A stretch of 64,000 nt of DNA, taken from positions 1-64,000 of the forward strand of contig NZ_JACHEH010000003.1 of assembly GCF_014201415.1 (NCBI RefSeq), written 5' to 3'. This stretch comes from Chelatococcus composti. GTDB taxonomy: Bacteria; Pseudomonadota; Alphaproteobacteria; Rhizobiales; Beijerinckiaceae. Both the position numbers and the translations under genes were made by a program. Of the stretch, positions 9,192 through 17,451 are shown in pieces. The notes beneath the pieces were generated by a model that ran no database searches, was not told the origin of the DNA, and was given only the letters and a program-made list of their open reading frames with translations. How positions within the stretch are numbered: position 1 is the first letter of the stretch; each line of letters begins with the position of its first letter.

Positions 9192-9677
9192 ATGGCAAGC
9201 GGCACGGCATCGCGCAAATTCGTCCTGCTCCGGATTCTCGCCGGGCTCGCCGCAACGATGGCGGCGTTCGTGCCGGCCGTCGCGCTGGCCGAGATGCTGC
9301 CGGTGCCCGTCACCACCATCCGGCCGGGCGACATCATCACCGAGAGCATGCTGACGGAGCGTTCGTTTCCGGACGGCTATACGACCCGCTTCGCGAGCGT
9401 GATCGACGCCTCGCAGGTGATCGGCAAGAGCGCGCGGCGCACGCTGCTGCCGGGCAGCCCGATCCCTTACAACGCCGTGAGCTCGCCCGAGGTCGTCAAG
9501 CGCGGCGCTGCGGCCCGGCTCGTGTTCGAGGCCGAAGGCCTCGTCATCACTGCACTTGGGACTCCCCTCCAGTCCGCGGGCGCCGGCGAGCATGTCCGCG
9601 TTCGCAACGTGGACAGCGGGCTCGTCGTCTCGGGTATCGTCCAACCGGATGGATCGATCCGGGTAGGCATCCAATGA
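9192..9677 (+). CDS. flgA: Flagellar P-ring assembly chaperone FlgA
   Basis: FlgA is a periplasmic chaperone for assembly of the FlgI P ring. From ATG 9192 the product is 161 residues with a signal peptide (about residues 1-33, ending AVALA). An SAF-type domain follows, with TTIRPGDIITESML, and then a FlgA C-terminal region ending VRVGIQ. A TTG at 9171, coupled to the flgG stop, is an alternative start giving 168 residues. Neither start has a strong ribosome site. The next gene, flgI, overlaps the stop as ATGA. Confidence 0.93.
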   Translation: MASGTASRKFVLLRILAGLAATMAAFVPAVALAEMLPVPVTTIRPGDIITESMLTERSFPDGYTTRFASVIDASQVIGKSARRTLLPGSPIPYNAVSSPEVVKRGAAARLVFEAEGLVITALGTPLQSAGAGEHVRVRNVDSGLVVSGIVQPDGSIRVGIQ

Positions 9678-10786
9678 AGAGGTTCCTGCTCGCCATCGCC
9701 AGCAGCCTCATCGGCGCACTGTTCCTGAGCGGGCCGGCGACGGCCTCGACACGCATCAAGGACATCGCCAGCATTCAGGGCGTGCGCGACAACCAGCTCA
9801 TTGGCTATGGCCTCGTCACGGGCCTCAACGGCACGGGTGATACGCTGCGCAACTCGCCCTTCACCGAGCAGTCGCTGCAGTCGATGCTCGACTACATGGG
9901 CGTCAACGTGCGCGGCAGCAACCTGCGCACGCGCAATGTCGCTGCCGTCATGGTAACGGCCAACATCCCGGCCTTCGCTGGGGTCGGCTCGCGCATCGAT
10001 GTCACGGTGTCCTCCATGGGCGACGCGACCTCGCTGCGGGGCGGCACGCTGCTCGTGACGCCGCTGACGGGTGGCGACGGCCAGGTCTATGCCGTGGCGC
10101 AGGGGCCCATCATGGTCTCGGGTTTTTCCGCCCAAGGCGAGGCGGAGACGCTGACCCAGGGCGTGCCGACGGTCGGGCGCATTCCCAACGGTGCTCTGGT
10201 GGAGCGTGCCGTGCCAGGCGGGTTGCGCGACATCGGGCGGCTGGTGCTCCTGCTGCATAACCCGGACTTCAGGACGGCGGCGACCATCGCCGACGTCATC
10301 AACACCTATTCCAAACGTCGCTACGGGCGCCGCGTGGCCACCGAGCGCGACTTCCGCAGCGTGGTCCTGGAGCGGCCGGCACACGTCAATCCGGCGCGGT
10401 TCATCGCCGAGATCGGCGAGCTGCGCGTGGCGCCTGACACGCCGGCGCGCGTCGTCATCGACCAGCGCACGGGCACCGTCGTCATCGGCCAGGACGTGCA
10501 GATCTCGACCGTTGCCGTCACGCACGGCAACCTGACGGTGCGCATTACCGAGACGCCCATGGTCTCGCAGCCGGAGCCCTTCAGCGACGGGGCGACGGTG
10601 GTTGTGCCGCGCACGGAGATCCAGGCGCGCGAACAGACCGGGCGTGTAGGCATCATCGAAGGCTCAAACCTGCAGACGCTGGTGCGCGGTCTCAACCAGG
10701 TTGGCCTGAAGCCGAGCGACATCATCTCAATCCTGCAGGCCATCAAGACCTCCGGCGCGTTGCAGGCCGACCTCGTCGTGCAGTGA
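9674..10786 (+). CDS. flgI: Flagellar P-ring protein FlgI
   Basis: FlgI forms the P ring around the rod in the peptidoglycan layer. The 370-residue product has a cleavable signal peptide (about residues 1-24), then the family hallmarks RIKDIASIQGVRDNQLIGYG and GLNGTGDT. The C-terminal segment NQVGLKPSDIISILQAIK is also typical. Length is as expected (about 365-375). It starts inside the flgA stop codon. Confidence 0.98.
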   Translation: MKRFLLAIASSLIGALFLSGPATASTRIKDIASIQGVRDNQLIGYGLVTGLNGTGDTLRNSPFTEQSLQSMLDYMGVNVRGSNLRTRNVAAVMVTANIPAFAGVGSRIDVTVSSMGDATSLRGGTLLVTPLTGGDGQVYAVAQGPIMVSGFSAQGEAETLTQGVPTVGRIPNGALVERAVPGGLRDIGRLVLLLHNPDFRTAATIADVINTYSKRRYGRRVATERDFRSVVLERPAHVNPARFIAEIGELRVAPDTPARVVIDQRTGTVVIGQDVQISTVAVTHGNLTVRITETPMVSQPEPFSDGATVVVPRTEIQAREQTGRVGIIEGSNLQTLVRGLNQVGLKPSDIISILQAIKTSGALQADLVVQ

Positions 10787-10877
10787 GGCCCCCGTGCGGC
10801 AGAGTGAAGAAGCAGGCGGAAAAGGGGAAGCGGGGCGGCAGGGCGCCCCGCGCGTCAGGGCAGAAAGGTCGCTGATC

Positions 10878-11384
10878 ATGCGCAGGTTCGCCACGATCAC
10901 CGTTGCTGCTGCAATTGCCGGCCTCGGCCAGGCGGCCGTGGCGCAGGATGCGGTGCAGACCGCACGCGCCCAGGCGGAGGCGGCCCGCACCAATCCCTAT
11001 TGCGCCAACGTGGCCGATGCGGCCGCGGACGCGCGCTTCGCCTGGCAGATGCAGACGCTGTCCGCGCTCGAGAAGGAGATCGAACAGCGCATCGTCCAGC
11101 TGGAGAAGAAGCGGGCCGAGTACGAGGAATGGCTGCGCCGGCGCAACGAGTTCCTGAAGCAGGCCGACGAGGGGCTGGTCGCCATTTTCAGCCGCATGCG
11201 GCCGGAGGCCGCCGCCCAGCAGCTCGCCAGCCTCAAGGATGAGAAGGCGGCCGCCATCATCGCCCGCCTTAACCCGCGCATCTCGAGCGCCATCCTCAAC
11301 GAGATGGAGCCGGGACGTGCCGCCCAGCTCACGGGCACGCTCATCGACAGTGTCCCGCGCGAGCGGGCGGCGGAGAAATCGTGA
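10878..11384 (+). CDS. motE: MotE-type periplasmic motility protein
   Basis: In Sinorhizobium MotE is a periplasmic chaperone needed for folding and stability of MotC. The 168-residue product has a signal peptide (residues 1-21), a long charged coiled coil (about 55-105) and the C-terminal MgtE_N-like block FSRMRPEAAAQQLASLKDEK...IIARLNPRISSAILNEM seen in MotE. ATG 10878 is preferred over an upstream GTG at 10794 because the signal peptide starts there. Its place between flgI and flgH is the usual one in rhizobia. The stop overlaps flgH. Confidence 0.88.
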   Translation: MRRFATITVAAAIAGLGQAAVAQDAVQTARAQAEAARTNPYCANVADAAADARFAWQMQTLSALEKEIEQRIVQLEKKRAEYEEWLRRRNEFLKQADEGLVAIFSRMRPEAAAQQLASLKDEKAAAIIARLNPRISSAILNEMEPGRAAQLTGTLIDSVPRERAAEKS

Positions 11385-12100
11385 TGAAGACGACCGTTTC
11401 CGGCATGCTCGCCGCGCTCCTCGCCCTTTCTGTCGGCGCCTGTGCCGTCAAGTTGGACGAGATCGGGCGGGAACCGAACATGACGCCCGTGGGCTACGGG
11501 CTCAACGTGCAGCGCGAACCGTTGCCGACGACGGCCTATGCCGCCTACAAGCGCCCGGGCAGTTACCACTCGCTCTGGACCGGCCGCACGCGCGACCTGT
11601 TCGCCGATCCGCGCGCGCGCCAGGTGGGCGACGTCATCACCGTCAACATCCTGATGGACGACAAGGCCCAGTTCGACAACGAGAGCGACCGCTCGCGCAA
11701 CTCGAACGTCAACTTCGGCCTCGACCTCGGCTATGGCAACAGCAGCACGGGGGACTCGATCTTCGGCGCTCTCGCCATCAACTCGCGCACCGCCAGCAAG
11801 GGCAAGGGCCAGATTGACCGCTCCGAGAAGCTGCGGCTGACGGTGGCCGCCGTCGTCACGGAGGTGCTGCCGAACGGCAACCTGGTCATCAGCGGCTCGC
11901 AGGAGGTGCGCGTCAACTACGAGCTCAGGGTGCTCAACATCGCCGGCATCGTGCGGCCCTCCGACATCTCGCGCAACAACACCATCGCCTACGACAAGAT
12001 TGCCGAGGCGAGGGTGTCCTACGGCGGGCGCGGGCGCAGCATGGAGGTGCAGCAGCCGGCGGTTGGCCAGCAGATCTACGATCTCATCGTGCCGTTCTGA
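11384..12100 (+). CDS. flgH: Flagellar L-ring lipoprotein FlgH
   Basis: FlgH forms the L ring in the outer membrane. The product (238 residues from ATG 11384, one more if the preceding GTG is used) has a lipoprotein signal with lipobox SVGAC. Family segments include LWTGRTRDLFADPRA, VGDVITVNI, SEKLRLTVAAVVTEVLPNGNLVI and RPSDI. The last residues (QIYDLIVPF) fit FlgH. The stop of motE overlaps the start. Confidence 0.97.
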   Translation: MKTTVSGMLAALLALSVGACAVKLDEIGREPNMTPVGYGLNVQREPLPTTAYAAYKRPGSYHSLWTGRTRDLFADPRARQVGDVITVNILMDDKAQFDNESDRSRNSNVNFGLDLGYGNSSTGDSIFGALAINSRTASKGKGQIDRSEKLRLTVAAVVTEVLPNGNLVISGSQEVRVNYELRVLNIAGIVRPSDISRNNTIAYDKIAEARVSYGGRGRSMEVQQPAVGQQIYDLIVPF

Positions 12101-12126
12101 GGCGGCAGGCAGGCGAGGAAAGGGAC

Positions 12127-12627
12127 ATGGCGCGAGCGCCGTTATTCAGGAGACGGAAAAAGAAGGAGGAGGGGGGCAGCGACAGCTGGCTGCCCGCGCT
12201 CGTCATGCTGACGCTGATCGCGCTCGGTGTCGGCAGCCTGTCCGGCATACACCTCGCCAACACCGTCAAGCGCCTCGCCAATGCGGAGAAGGAGGCGGCG
12301 CAGAACGCGCCGCGGCCGCTCAAGTACTCGGGCGACACTGTCATCAAGACGCTCGAGCCGGTGGTCTCGAATCTGGCCGAGCCGTCTGGCGTGTGGGTGC
12401 GCCTCGAGACCTCCATCATCTTCGACAACGGCGCCATTGAGAACCCCGATGTCATGGGCGCCGAGATCCGCCAGGACATGATGGCTTACGTGCGGACGCT
12501 GAAGCTCGCCCAGATCGAGGGGCCGAGCGGCCTGCAGCACCTGCGCGAGGATCTCAACGAACGGGCCCGCGTGCGTGCCGACGGGCGCGTGCGCGAGCTG
12601 CTGATCGAAACCATGATCGTGCAGTGA
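12127..12627 (+). CDS. fliL: Flagellar stator-associated protein FliL
   Basis: FliL is a single-pass inner-membrane protein that rings the stator and affects torque. The 166-residue product has a basic cytoplasmic N-terminus (RRRKKKEEGG), one membrane helix (about residues 22-42) and a periplasmic FliL domain with VWVRLETSIIF and the C-terminal VRELLIETMIVQ. A purine-rich ribosome site (GAGGAAAGGG) precedes the ATG. A second FliL-like protein may be encoded at 31936. Confidence 0.95.
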   Translation: MARAPLFRRRKKKEEGGSDSWLPALVMLTLIALGVGSLSGIHLANTVKRLANAEKEAAQNAPRPLKYSGDTVIKTLEPVVSNLAEPSGVWVRLETSIIFDNGAIENPDVMGAEIRQDMMAYVRTLKLAQIEGPSGLQHLREDLNERARVRADGRVRELLIETMIVQ

Positions 12628-12637
12628 GGATCCCGGC

Positions 12638-13408
12638 ATGATCTTGCGCAGCCGCTCCCTCCTCGCCGCCGGGCTCGTCCTGCCGGTCCTCGTCCTGACG
12701 GCAGGAGCGGCCTTTGCCCAGGCGAGCGGCCAGCTTCCCGATCTTGGGCAGCTCCTGCCGAGCGGCGAGGGCGCAATGACCGGCCGCATCGTCCAGATGA
12801 TCGTGCTGCTCACGGTGCTATCGCTGGCGCCGGGGCTGCTGATCATGGTGACAAGCTTCACCCGCTTTGCCATCGCCCTGTCGTTCCTGCGCTCGGGGCT
12901 CGGCCTGCAGAGCACGCCGGCGAACATCGTCATGGTGTCGCTCGCGCTGTTCATGACCTTCTACGTCATGGCGCCGACCTTCGACAAAGCCTGGGAGGAG
13001 GGGCTGAAGCCCCTGACGGAGAACCGCATCTCCCACGAGGAGGCCTATCAGAAGATCACGGCGCCGTTCCGGGAGTTCATGCTGCGCCACGTGCGCGAGA
13101 AGGACCTGCAGCTTTTCGACGATCTCGCCGCCGGCTCCTTCGCGCCGCGTGCCGACGGTGAAGCGATTGATCTGCGCATCATCATTCCGGCCTTCATGAT
13201 CTCCGAGCTGCGGCGTGGCTTCGAGATGGGCTTCCTCATTCTCCTGCCCTTCCTCGTCATCGACATGATCGTGGCGACCCTCGTCATGTCCATGGGCATG
13301 ATGATGATGCCGCCGACAGTGATCGCCCTGCCGTTCAAGGTGCTGTTCTTCATCCTCATCGACGGCTGGAACATGCTGGTGGGCGGGCTGGTGCGGTCAT
13401 TCTTCTGA
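12638..13408 (+). CDS. fliP: Flagellar export gate protein FliP
   Basis: FliP is a core subunit of the FliPQR export gate. The 256-residue product starts with a cleavable signal peptide (about residues 1-28), as is usual for FliP, followed by four membrane helices. The signature blocks are MVTSFTRFAIALSFLRSGLG and, in the C-terminal half, FMISELRRGFEMGFLI. The last flagellar gene of this rightward run, it lies 10 bases after fliL. fliO was not found nearby. Confidence 0.98.
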   Translation: MILRSRSLLAAGLVLPVLVLTAGAAFAQASGQLPDLGQLLPSGEGAMTGRIVQMIVLLTVLSLAPGLLIMVTSFTRFAIALSFLRSGLGLQSTPANIVMVSLALFMTFYVMAPTFDKAWEEGLKPLTENRISHEEAYQKITAPFREFMLRHVREKDLQLFDDLAAGSFAPRADGEAIDLRIIIPAFMISELRRGFEMGFLILLPFLVIDMIVATLVMSMGMMMMPPTVIALPFKVLFFILIDGWNMLVGGLVRSFF

Positions 13409-13510
13409 CGGCCCTGCACTCTCCGACTGTTGATCGGCCGGCCGTTGACCGGCCGCCGTGCCCTCCCTACGGTCTGCTGCCACCCGCAACAGCAGCAGGG
13501 GAGTGCAATC

Positions 13511-13924
13511 ATGGGCTCGCTGCTCTCTGCCGGATCCCTCGCGCGTGTCCTTGCCGTTCGCGCCCTTGCGGTGTCGATGCTCGCGCTTCCCGTCCTTTCC
13601 GGTGCCGTCGCCCATCACGGCTGGTCGTGGGCGGAGGCTGAACAGATTGAGCTTCGGGGCACGATCCGCGACATCTACATCGGCCCGCCGCATCCCACAC
13701 TCGACGTGGAGACCTCCTCCGACGGTGTGTGGCGGGTGGAGCTCGGCAACCCGCGCCAGACGGAGCGGGCGGGCTTCCGCGAAGGCTCGGCCCGCGTTGG
13801 CGATGAGATCGTAGCCATCGGCAACCGCTCGCAGGATCGGAGCGAGAGGCGGATGAAGGCGGTGCGCATTACTGTGGGCGGCAAGACCTACGACATCTAT
13901 CCCGACCGTATCAGGACCAATTGA
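13511..13924 (+). CDS. Small secreted protein, DUF6152-like
   Basis: The function is unknown. The 137-residue product has a signal peptide (about residues 1-35) followed by AHHGWSW and a small beta-rich domain with GTIRDIYIGPPHPTLDV, WRVELGNP and GDEIVAIGNRS. This HHGW...NPH-like layout resembles the DUF6152 family of periplasmic proteins, but that is my recognition only. The start at 13511 has AGGGGA upstream and begins the signal peptide. It is coupled to the following membrane protein (TTGA overlap). Neither has an evident flagellar role, so the pair looks inserted between fliP and flhB. Confidence 0.7.
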   Translation: MGSLLSAGSLARVLAVRALAVSMLALPVLSGAVAHHGWSWAEAEQIELRGTIRDIYIGPPHPTLDVETSSDGVWRVELGNPRQTERAGFREGSARVGDEIVAIGNRSQDRSERRMKAVRITVGGKTYDIYPDRIRTN

Positions 13925-14406
13925 GCAACCTTGCCAACGAAGCCCTGCTGGCGCTCGCCGCCTGGCCTGGGGCGGCGCTGCTGCGGCGCTCGAGCTTCGC
14001 CTATCTTCTTGCCAACGCGACGCATATCCTCTCGGTCGGCCTCGTCGTCGGCGCCATCGTGCCGCTCGACCTGCGGCTGCTCGAGCTCTTCCGGCGCCGT
14101 TCGCTCGCGGTGCTGGCGCCCTTCCTGTCCCGCTGCGCGGCAGTGGGCATGGCGTGTGCACTGATGACGGGCGCGCTCCTTTTTTCGGTGCGGCCGGTCG
14201 AGTACGCCGGCAACCCGGCCTTCCTTGCCAAGCTAGGCCTCATTGCCGTCGGCGTCGCCAATGCCCTGTTGCTGCGCCGCCGGGCGGCGTGGCGGGACGC
14301 CGCGTCGGGCGGGCCGGTCGATGCCGGCGTGCGGCTTGCGGCCGCGCTGTCGCTCGTCGTCTGGACCGGCGCGGTCGTGGCAGGGCGGTGGATCGGCTTT
14401 CTGTAA
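13921..14406 (+). CDS. Four-helix membrane protein, DUF6644-like
   Basis: The function is unknown. The 161-residue product has about four hydrophobic helices (near residues 25-50, 63-88, 98-117 and 136-160). A conserved-looking NATHILSVGLVVGA segment sits in the first and DLRLLELFRRRS in the loop after it. This resembles small DUF6644/DUF2214-type membrane proteins. It starts with TTG, which overlaps the stop of the DUF6152-like gene, so the two are probably made together and may act as a pair in the envelope. It converges with flhB 12 bases later. Confidence 0.65.
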   Translation: MSNLANEALLALAAWPGAALLRRSSFAYLLANATHILSVGLVVGAIVPLDLRLLELFRRRSLAVLAPFLSRCAAVGMACALMTGALLFSVRPVEYAGNPAFLAKLGLIAVGVANALLLRRRAAWRDAASGGPVDAGVRLAAALSLVVWTGAVVAGRWIGFL

Positions 14407-14418
14407 GGAAGCGGCCGC

Positions 14419-15534
14419 CTATTTCAGCAGCGGCCGGTCCATGGTCTGCGGCTGCGGCTGGGCGCCATGGCCGCCCTCGCGGGTGTAGACGTAGTAGAGA
14501 ACCTGCGCCACGGCCTTGAAGAACTCGGGCGGGATCATGCGGTCGACCTCGGTGGCGCTGTAGAGCGCGCGGGCGAGCGGCGGGTCCTCGACGATCGGGA
14601 TGTCGTGCTGGGTTGCAATCTCGCGGATCTTGAGGGCGATGAGATCCTGGCCCTTGGCGACGACGACGGGAGCGCCGCCTTCCTCGCGCACGTAGCGCAG
14701 GGCGACCGCGAAATGAGTGGGGTTGGTGATGACCACGGTGGCCTTCGGCACCGCGGCCATCATGCGCTTGCGCGACTGGTCGAGCGCCAGGGAGCGCAGG
14801 CGCGACTTGACGAGCGGATCGCCCTCGGTCTGCTTGAACTCGTCCTTCACCTCCTGGCGCGTCATGCGCAGCTCGCGGTGCCAGCGAAGCCGCGCCCAGA
14901 CGAGGTCGGCGGCGACGAGCAGGATGGTGGCGACACAGACCGCCGAGACGAGTCTGAGGGCTATGGTCAGCAGGGTTTCCGGCAGAAGGCTCGGATCCGT
15001 GAACATGGCATTTATCGCCCGCGATTGTTCCGAGCCCAGCAGGATGAGGCACGCCAGGCTGACCACGGTGAACTTGAATAGAGACTTGAAAAATTCAACA
15101 AATCCCTGCTTGCCGAAGATCCGCTTGAAGCCCGACCTCGGCGAGATCCGCTGCCACTTGGGGCGGATGCGCTCGAGGACCATGCGCGGCGTGTTCTGGA
15201 AGAGGGATGCGCAGGTGCCCGCAATGGCGATGACGAGGACGATGGGCAGCACGAACCGCCCCGCATCCCAGAAAACGGCCTGCATCAGCAGCGATGCGTC
15301 ATAGCCGTTCGCCAGCGAGAACCCGCCGGGCGTGTCGATGAGGCGTGTCAGGCGCTCGCCGAGCCGGGCGCCGTTCTCACGCGTCAGGAACGAGAAGGCG
15401 ACGAGAATCGCGCCGAGCGATGCGAAGATCGACATCTCGCGCGAATAGGGCACGTTGCCCTTGTCGAGGGCGTCGCGGACCTTCTTCTCGGTCGGCTCTT
15501 CGGTTTTGCTGTCCTGATCGGGCTGCTCGGCCAT
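14419..15534 (-). CDS. flhB: Flagellar export switch protein FlhB
   Basis: FlhB is the export-gate component that cleaves itself to switch substrate specificity. The 371-residue product has an N-terminal cytoplasmic tail (TEEPTEKKVRDALDKGNVPYS), four membrane helices between about residues 35 and 210, and a C-terminal cytoplasmic domain. The autocleavage motif NPTH is present at residues 271-274, followed by FAVALRY. It is the last gene of the leftward motA-fliM-fliN-fliG-flhB series, 76 bases after fliG. Confidence 0.98.
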   Translation of the reverse strand: MAEQPDQDSKTEEPTEKKVRDALDKGNVPYSREMSIFASLGAILVAFSFLTRENGARLGERLTRLIDTPGGFSLANGYDASLLMQAVFWDAGRFVLPIVLVIAIAGTCASLFQNTPRMVLERIRPKWQRISPRSGFKRIFGKQGFVEFFKSLFKFTVVSLACLILLGSEQSRAINAMFTDPSLLPETLLTIALRLVSAVCVATILLVAADLVWARLRWHRELRMTRQEVKDEFKQTEGDPLVKSRLRSLALDQSRKRMMAAVPKATVVITNPTHFAVALRYVREEGGAPVVVAKGQDLIALKIREIATQHDIPIVEDPPLARALYSATEVDRMIPPEFFKAVAQVLYYVYTREGGHGAQPQPQTMDRPLLK

Positions 15535-15610
15535 GGCGCGCGCCTGACGGCGCCTTCACCCTCCGCCGTCGACGGCCGGCGGCAGGCACGTCCGCGCCTG
15601 CCGGTCCGGC

Positions 15611-16660
15611 TCAGCGAATGAAGGCGTCGTCTCCTCCTTCGGGGTTGAGGTCGATCTCGCCACGCCCGGCGAGTTCCAGCGCCAGATCGGTGATGCTGCG
15701 CCGCGCCTCCAGCACGTCGCGCTGGGCGGCGGGCTCGCGGCCGTTGAGCTCGTGCTCGACCATACGGCGCACGCGCGAGGCCAGCGAGGACAGGATGACC
15801 TCGCGGAACGATGGGTCGGTGCCCTTGAGGGCCAGCACGATCTTGTCGGTGGGGATCTGGTCGAACAGCAGCGTGCGCGCCGCCGGCGTGAGGTTGACGA
15901 TGTCGTCGAAGGTGAAAAGCAGCCCCTTGAGGATCTCCGCCGACTTCGGCCGCGTAACGCTGAGCGAGTTCAGCACGTCCTCCATATGGTCGCGCTCCAT
16001 CTTGTTGATGATGTCGGCCATCTTGGCGTGCGTGTCCGCCCCCGCGTTGCGGGAGAAGTTCAGCATGAAGTCTTCATGGATCGTGCGCTCGATGATGCGC
16101 ATCGTCTCGTCGACGATGGGCTTGAAGGTCAGCATGCGCCGCATGATGTTGTTGCGCAGATCCTGCGGCAGCTGGCTCATGGTCTTGGCTGCGCAGGCGG
16201 GCTTGACCTTGGAGAGGATGAGCGCGGCGGTCTGGGGGTGCTCCTTGAGCAGGTAGCTCGCCAGGACGTTCTCGGAGACGTTCGAGATGCGGTCCCAGAT
16301 CGAGCGGTTGGAGTTGCCCAGGAGGCCGGACATGATCTCGGCGATCTGCTCCGGCGGCAGCACTCCCTGCAGCAGCTTCTCGACCTCGCTCGCCGTGCCG
16401 AACAGGTTCTTGCCGGTGGCGAACTGGGCCGCGAACTCCTCAACGAGGGCCTCGATCTGTGAAGCGGGAATGGGGCCGAGTTCGGCCGCCGTCCGCGTGA
16501 TCTCCTTGATCTCCTCGGACGTGAAATGCGTGAGCAGCCGGCCGGCGGTCGGCTTTTCCATGGCGAGCAGCAGCGCCGCCACCTTCTCGACACCCCGCGT
16601 CAGCGTCGCGCGCGGCACGATGGGCTGTGGCGCTTTCGAGGGGATTGCAGTCGTAGCCAT
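15611..16660 (-). CDS. fliG: Flagellar motor switch protein FliG
   Basis: FliG is the C-ring protein that receives torque from MotA and joins the MS ring to FliM. The 349-residue product shows three armadillo-like parts. The N-terminal part has AALLLAMEKPTAGRLL, the middle carries the EHPQTAALILS block (the EHPQ motif that binds FliM), and the C-terminal part has a charged torque helix with DIVNLTPAARTLLFDQI. The start overlaps the fliN stop by one base (TGATG). Confidence 0.97.
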   Translation of the reverse strand: MATTAIPSKAPQPIVPRATLTRGVEKVAALLLAMEKPTAGRLLTHFTSEEIKEITRTAAELGPIPASQIEALVEEFAAQFATGKNLFGTASEVEKLLQGVLPPEQIAEIMSGLLGNSNRSIWDRISNVSENVLASYLLKEHPQTAALILSKVKPACAAKTMSQLPQDLRNNIMRRMLTFKPIVDETMRIIERTIHEDFMLNFSRNAGADTHAKMADIINKMERDHMEDVLNSLSVTRPKSAEILKGLLFTFDDIVNLTPAARTLLFDQIPTDKIVLALKGTDPSFREVILSSLASRVRRMVEHELNGREPAAQRDVLEARRSITDLALELAGRGEIDLNPEGGDDAFIR

Positions 16661-17049
16661 CAGCTACCGAGCTCGGATCCAGGCGGGCCGACGATTTCCG
16701 TCAGCGACACGCCGAAACGGGAGTTGTCGTCTTCCACCACCACCACCTCGCCGCGGGCGATGACGCGGCCGTTCACCACGACATCGACCGGCTCGCCCAC
16801 CCGATGGTCGAGCGGCACGATGGCGCCGCGCCCGAGCTTCATGAGGTTGGCCACGGGCATCGTCGCCGAGCCGAGCACCACCTGCATGACGACGGGGATG
16901 CGCAGGATGGTGTCGAGGTTGCGGGGGCTGCCGAGCGTCTCGTCCTTGTCGGCTGCCTTGCGCGGTTCGGTGCCCTGGGCGAACAGGGCCTCGTCGTGGG
17001 TGGCGGTATCGCCGAAACCTTCGAGGTCGTCGTCCGACTTCTGGTTCAT
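16660..17049 (-). CDS. fliN: Flagellar motor switch protein FliN
   Basis: FliN forms the base of the C ring and helps dock export substrates. The 129-residue product has an acidic variable N-terminus (about residues 1-45) and a C-terminal SpoA/SurA-like domain with IPVVMQVVLGSATMPVANLMKLGRGAIV split by typical FliN spacing. GEPVDVVVNGRVIARGEVVVVED and FGVSLTEIV follow. Its start lies 36 bases after the stop of the small bitopic gene, on the same strand. Confidence 0.96.
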   Translation of the reverse strand: MNQKSDDDLEGFGDTATHDEALFAQGTEPRKAADKDETLGSPRNLDTILRIPVVMQVVLGSATMPVANLMKLGRGAIVPLDHRVGEPVDVVVNGRVIARGEVVVVEDDNSRFGVSLTEIVGPPGSELGS

Positions 17050-17085
17050 TCGATCATTTCCTCGTCTTGCGCCCCGGGAAGGGCG

Positions 17086-17451
17086 TCACGCCGTCTTGTC
17101 GTCGCCCACGAGCCGCAGGGCGGCACGTCCACCGGCCTGAGGCTGGGCGGCCTTCTCGAGTTTCGCCAGCGTCTCGCGCGCGGCGGCGATTCCGGCGTCG
17201 AGGCTGGCAAGCGTCTTGCGCGCGTCTTCGATGCGCAGGGAAAGCTCCACCAGCGTCTTCTGGCCGTCGGCGGTGAAGCTGCCCATGGAATGGCCGGCCG
17301 TCTTCAGCGCGTCCGCCGTGGCCTCCAGCGTGCGCTTGTAGTCGTAGTGATTGCGGTCGAAGTTCCGCAGCTTGAGGTAGGTCGCCAGCACACAGGCGCT
17401 CGTCAGGGCGAGGGCGGCGAGAAGGACGTAATCAACGAGAGAGGACGTCAT
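17086..17451 (-). CDS. Small bitopic coiled-coil protein between fliM and fliN
   Basis: The function is unknown. The 121-residue product has a single N-terminal membrane helix (about residues 5-26, VDYVLLAALALTSACVLATY), then a highly charged helical region likely to form a coiled coil (about 28-100, with ELSLRIEDARKTLASLDAGI). A short tail ends DDKTA. It overlaps the fliM 3' end by 20 bases, with CAGGAGCAGG as ribosome site. Its place inside the switch operon suggests a membrane-tethered flagellar accessory factor. It may match the DUF6468 family found near alphaproteobacterial flagellar genes, but I cannot confirm that. Confidence 0.75.
   Translation of the reverse strand: MTSSLVDYVLLAALALTSACVLATYLKLRNFDRNHYDYKRTLEATADALKTAGHSMGSFTADGQKTLVELSLRIEDARKTLASLDAGIAAARETLAKLEKAAQPQAGGRAALRLVGDDKTA

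Noticed and set aside
13432-13459. Repeated GTTGAYCGGCCG words after fliP
   Set aside because: Only two imperfect copies of a GC-rich word with no terminator T-run. Too little to call a functional element.
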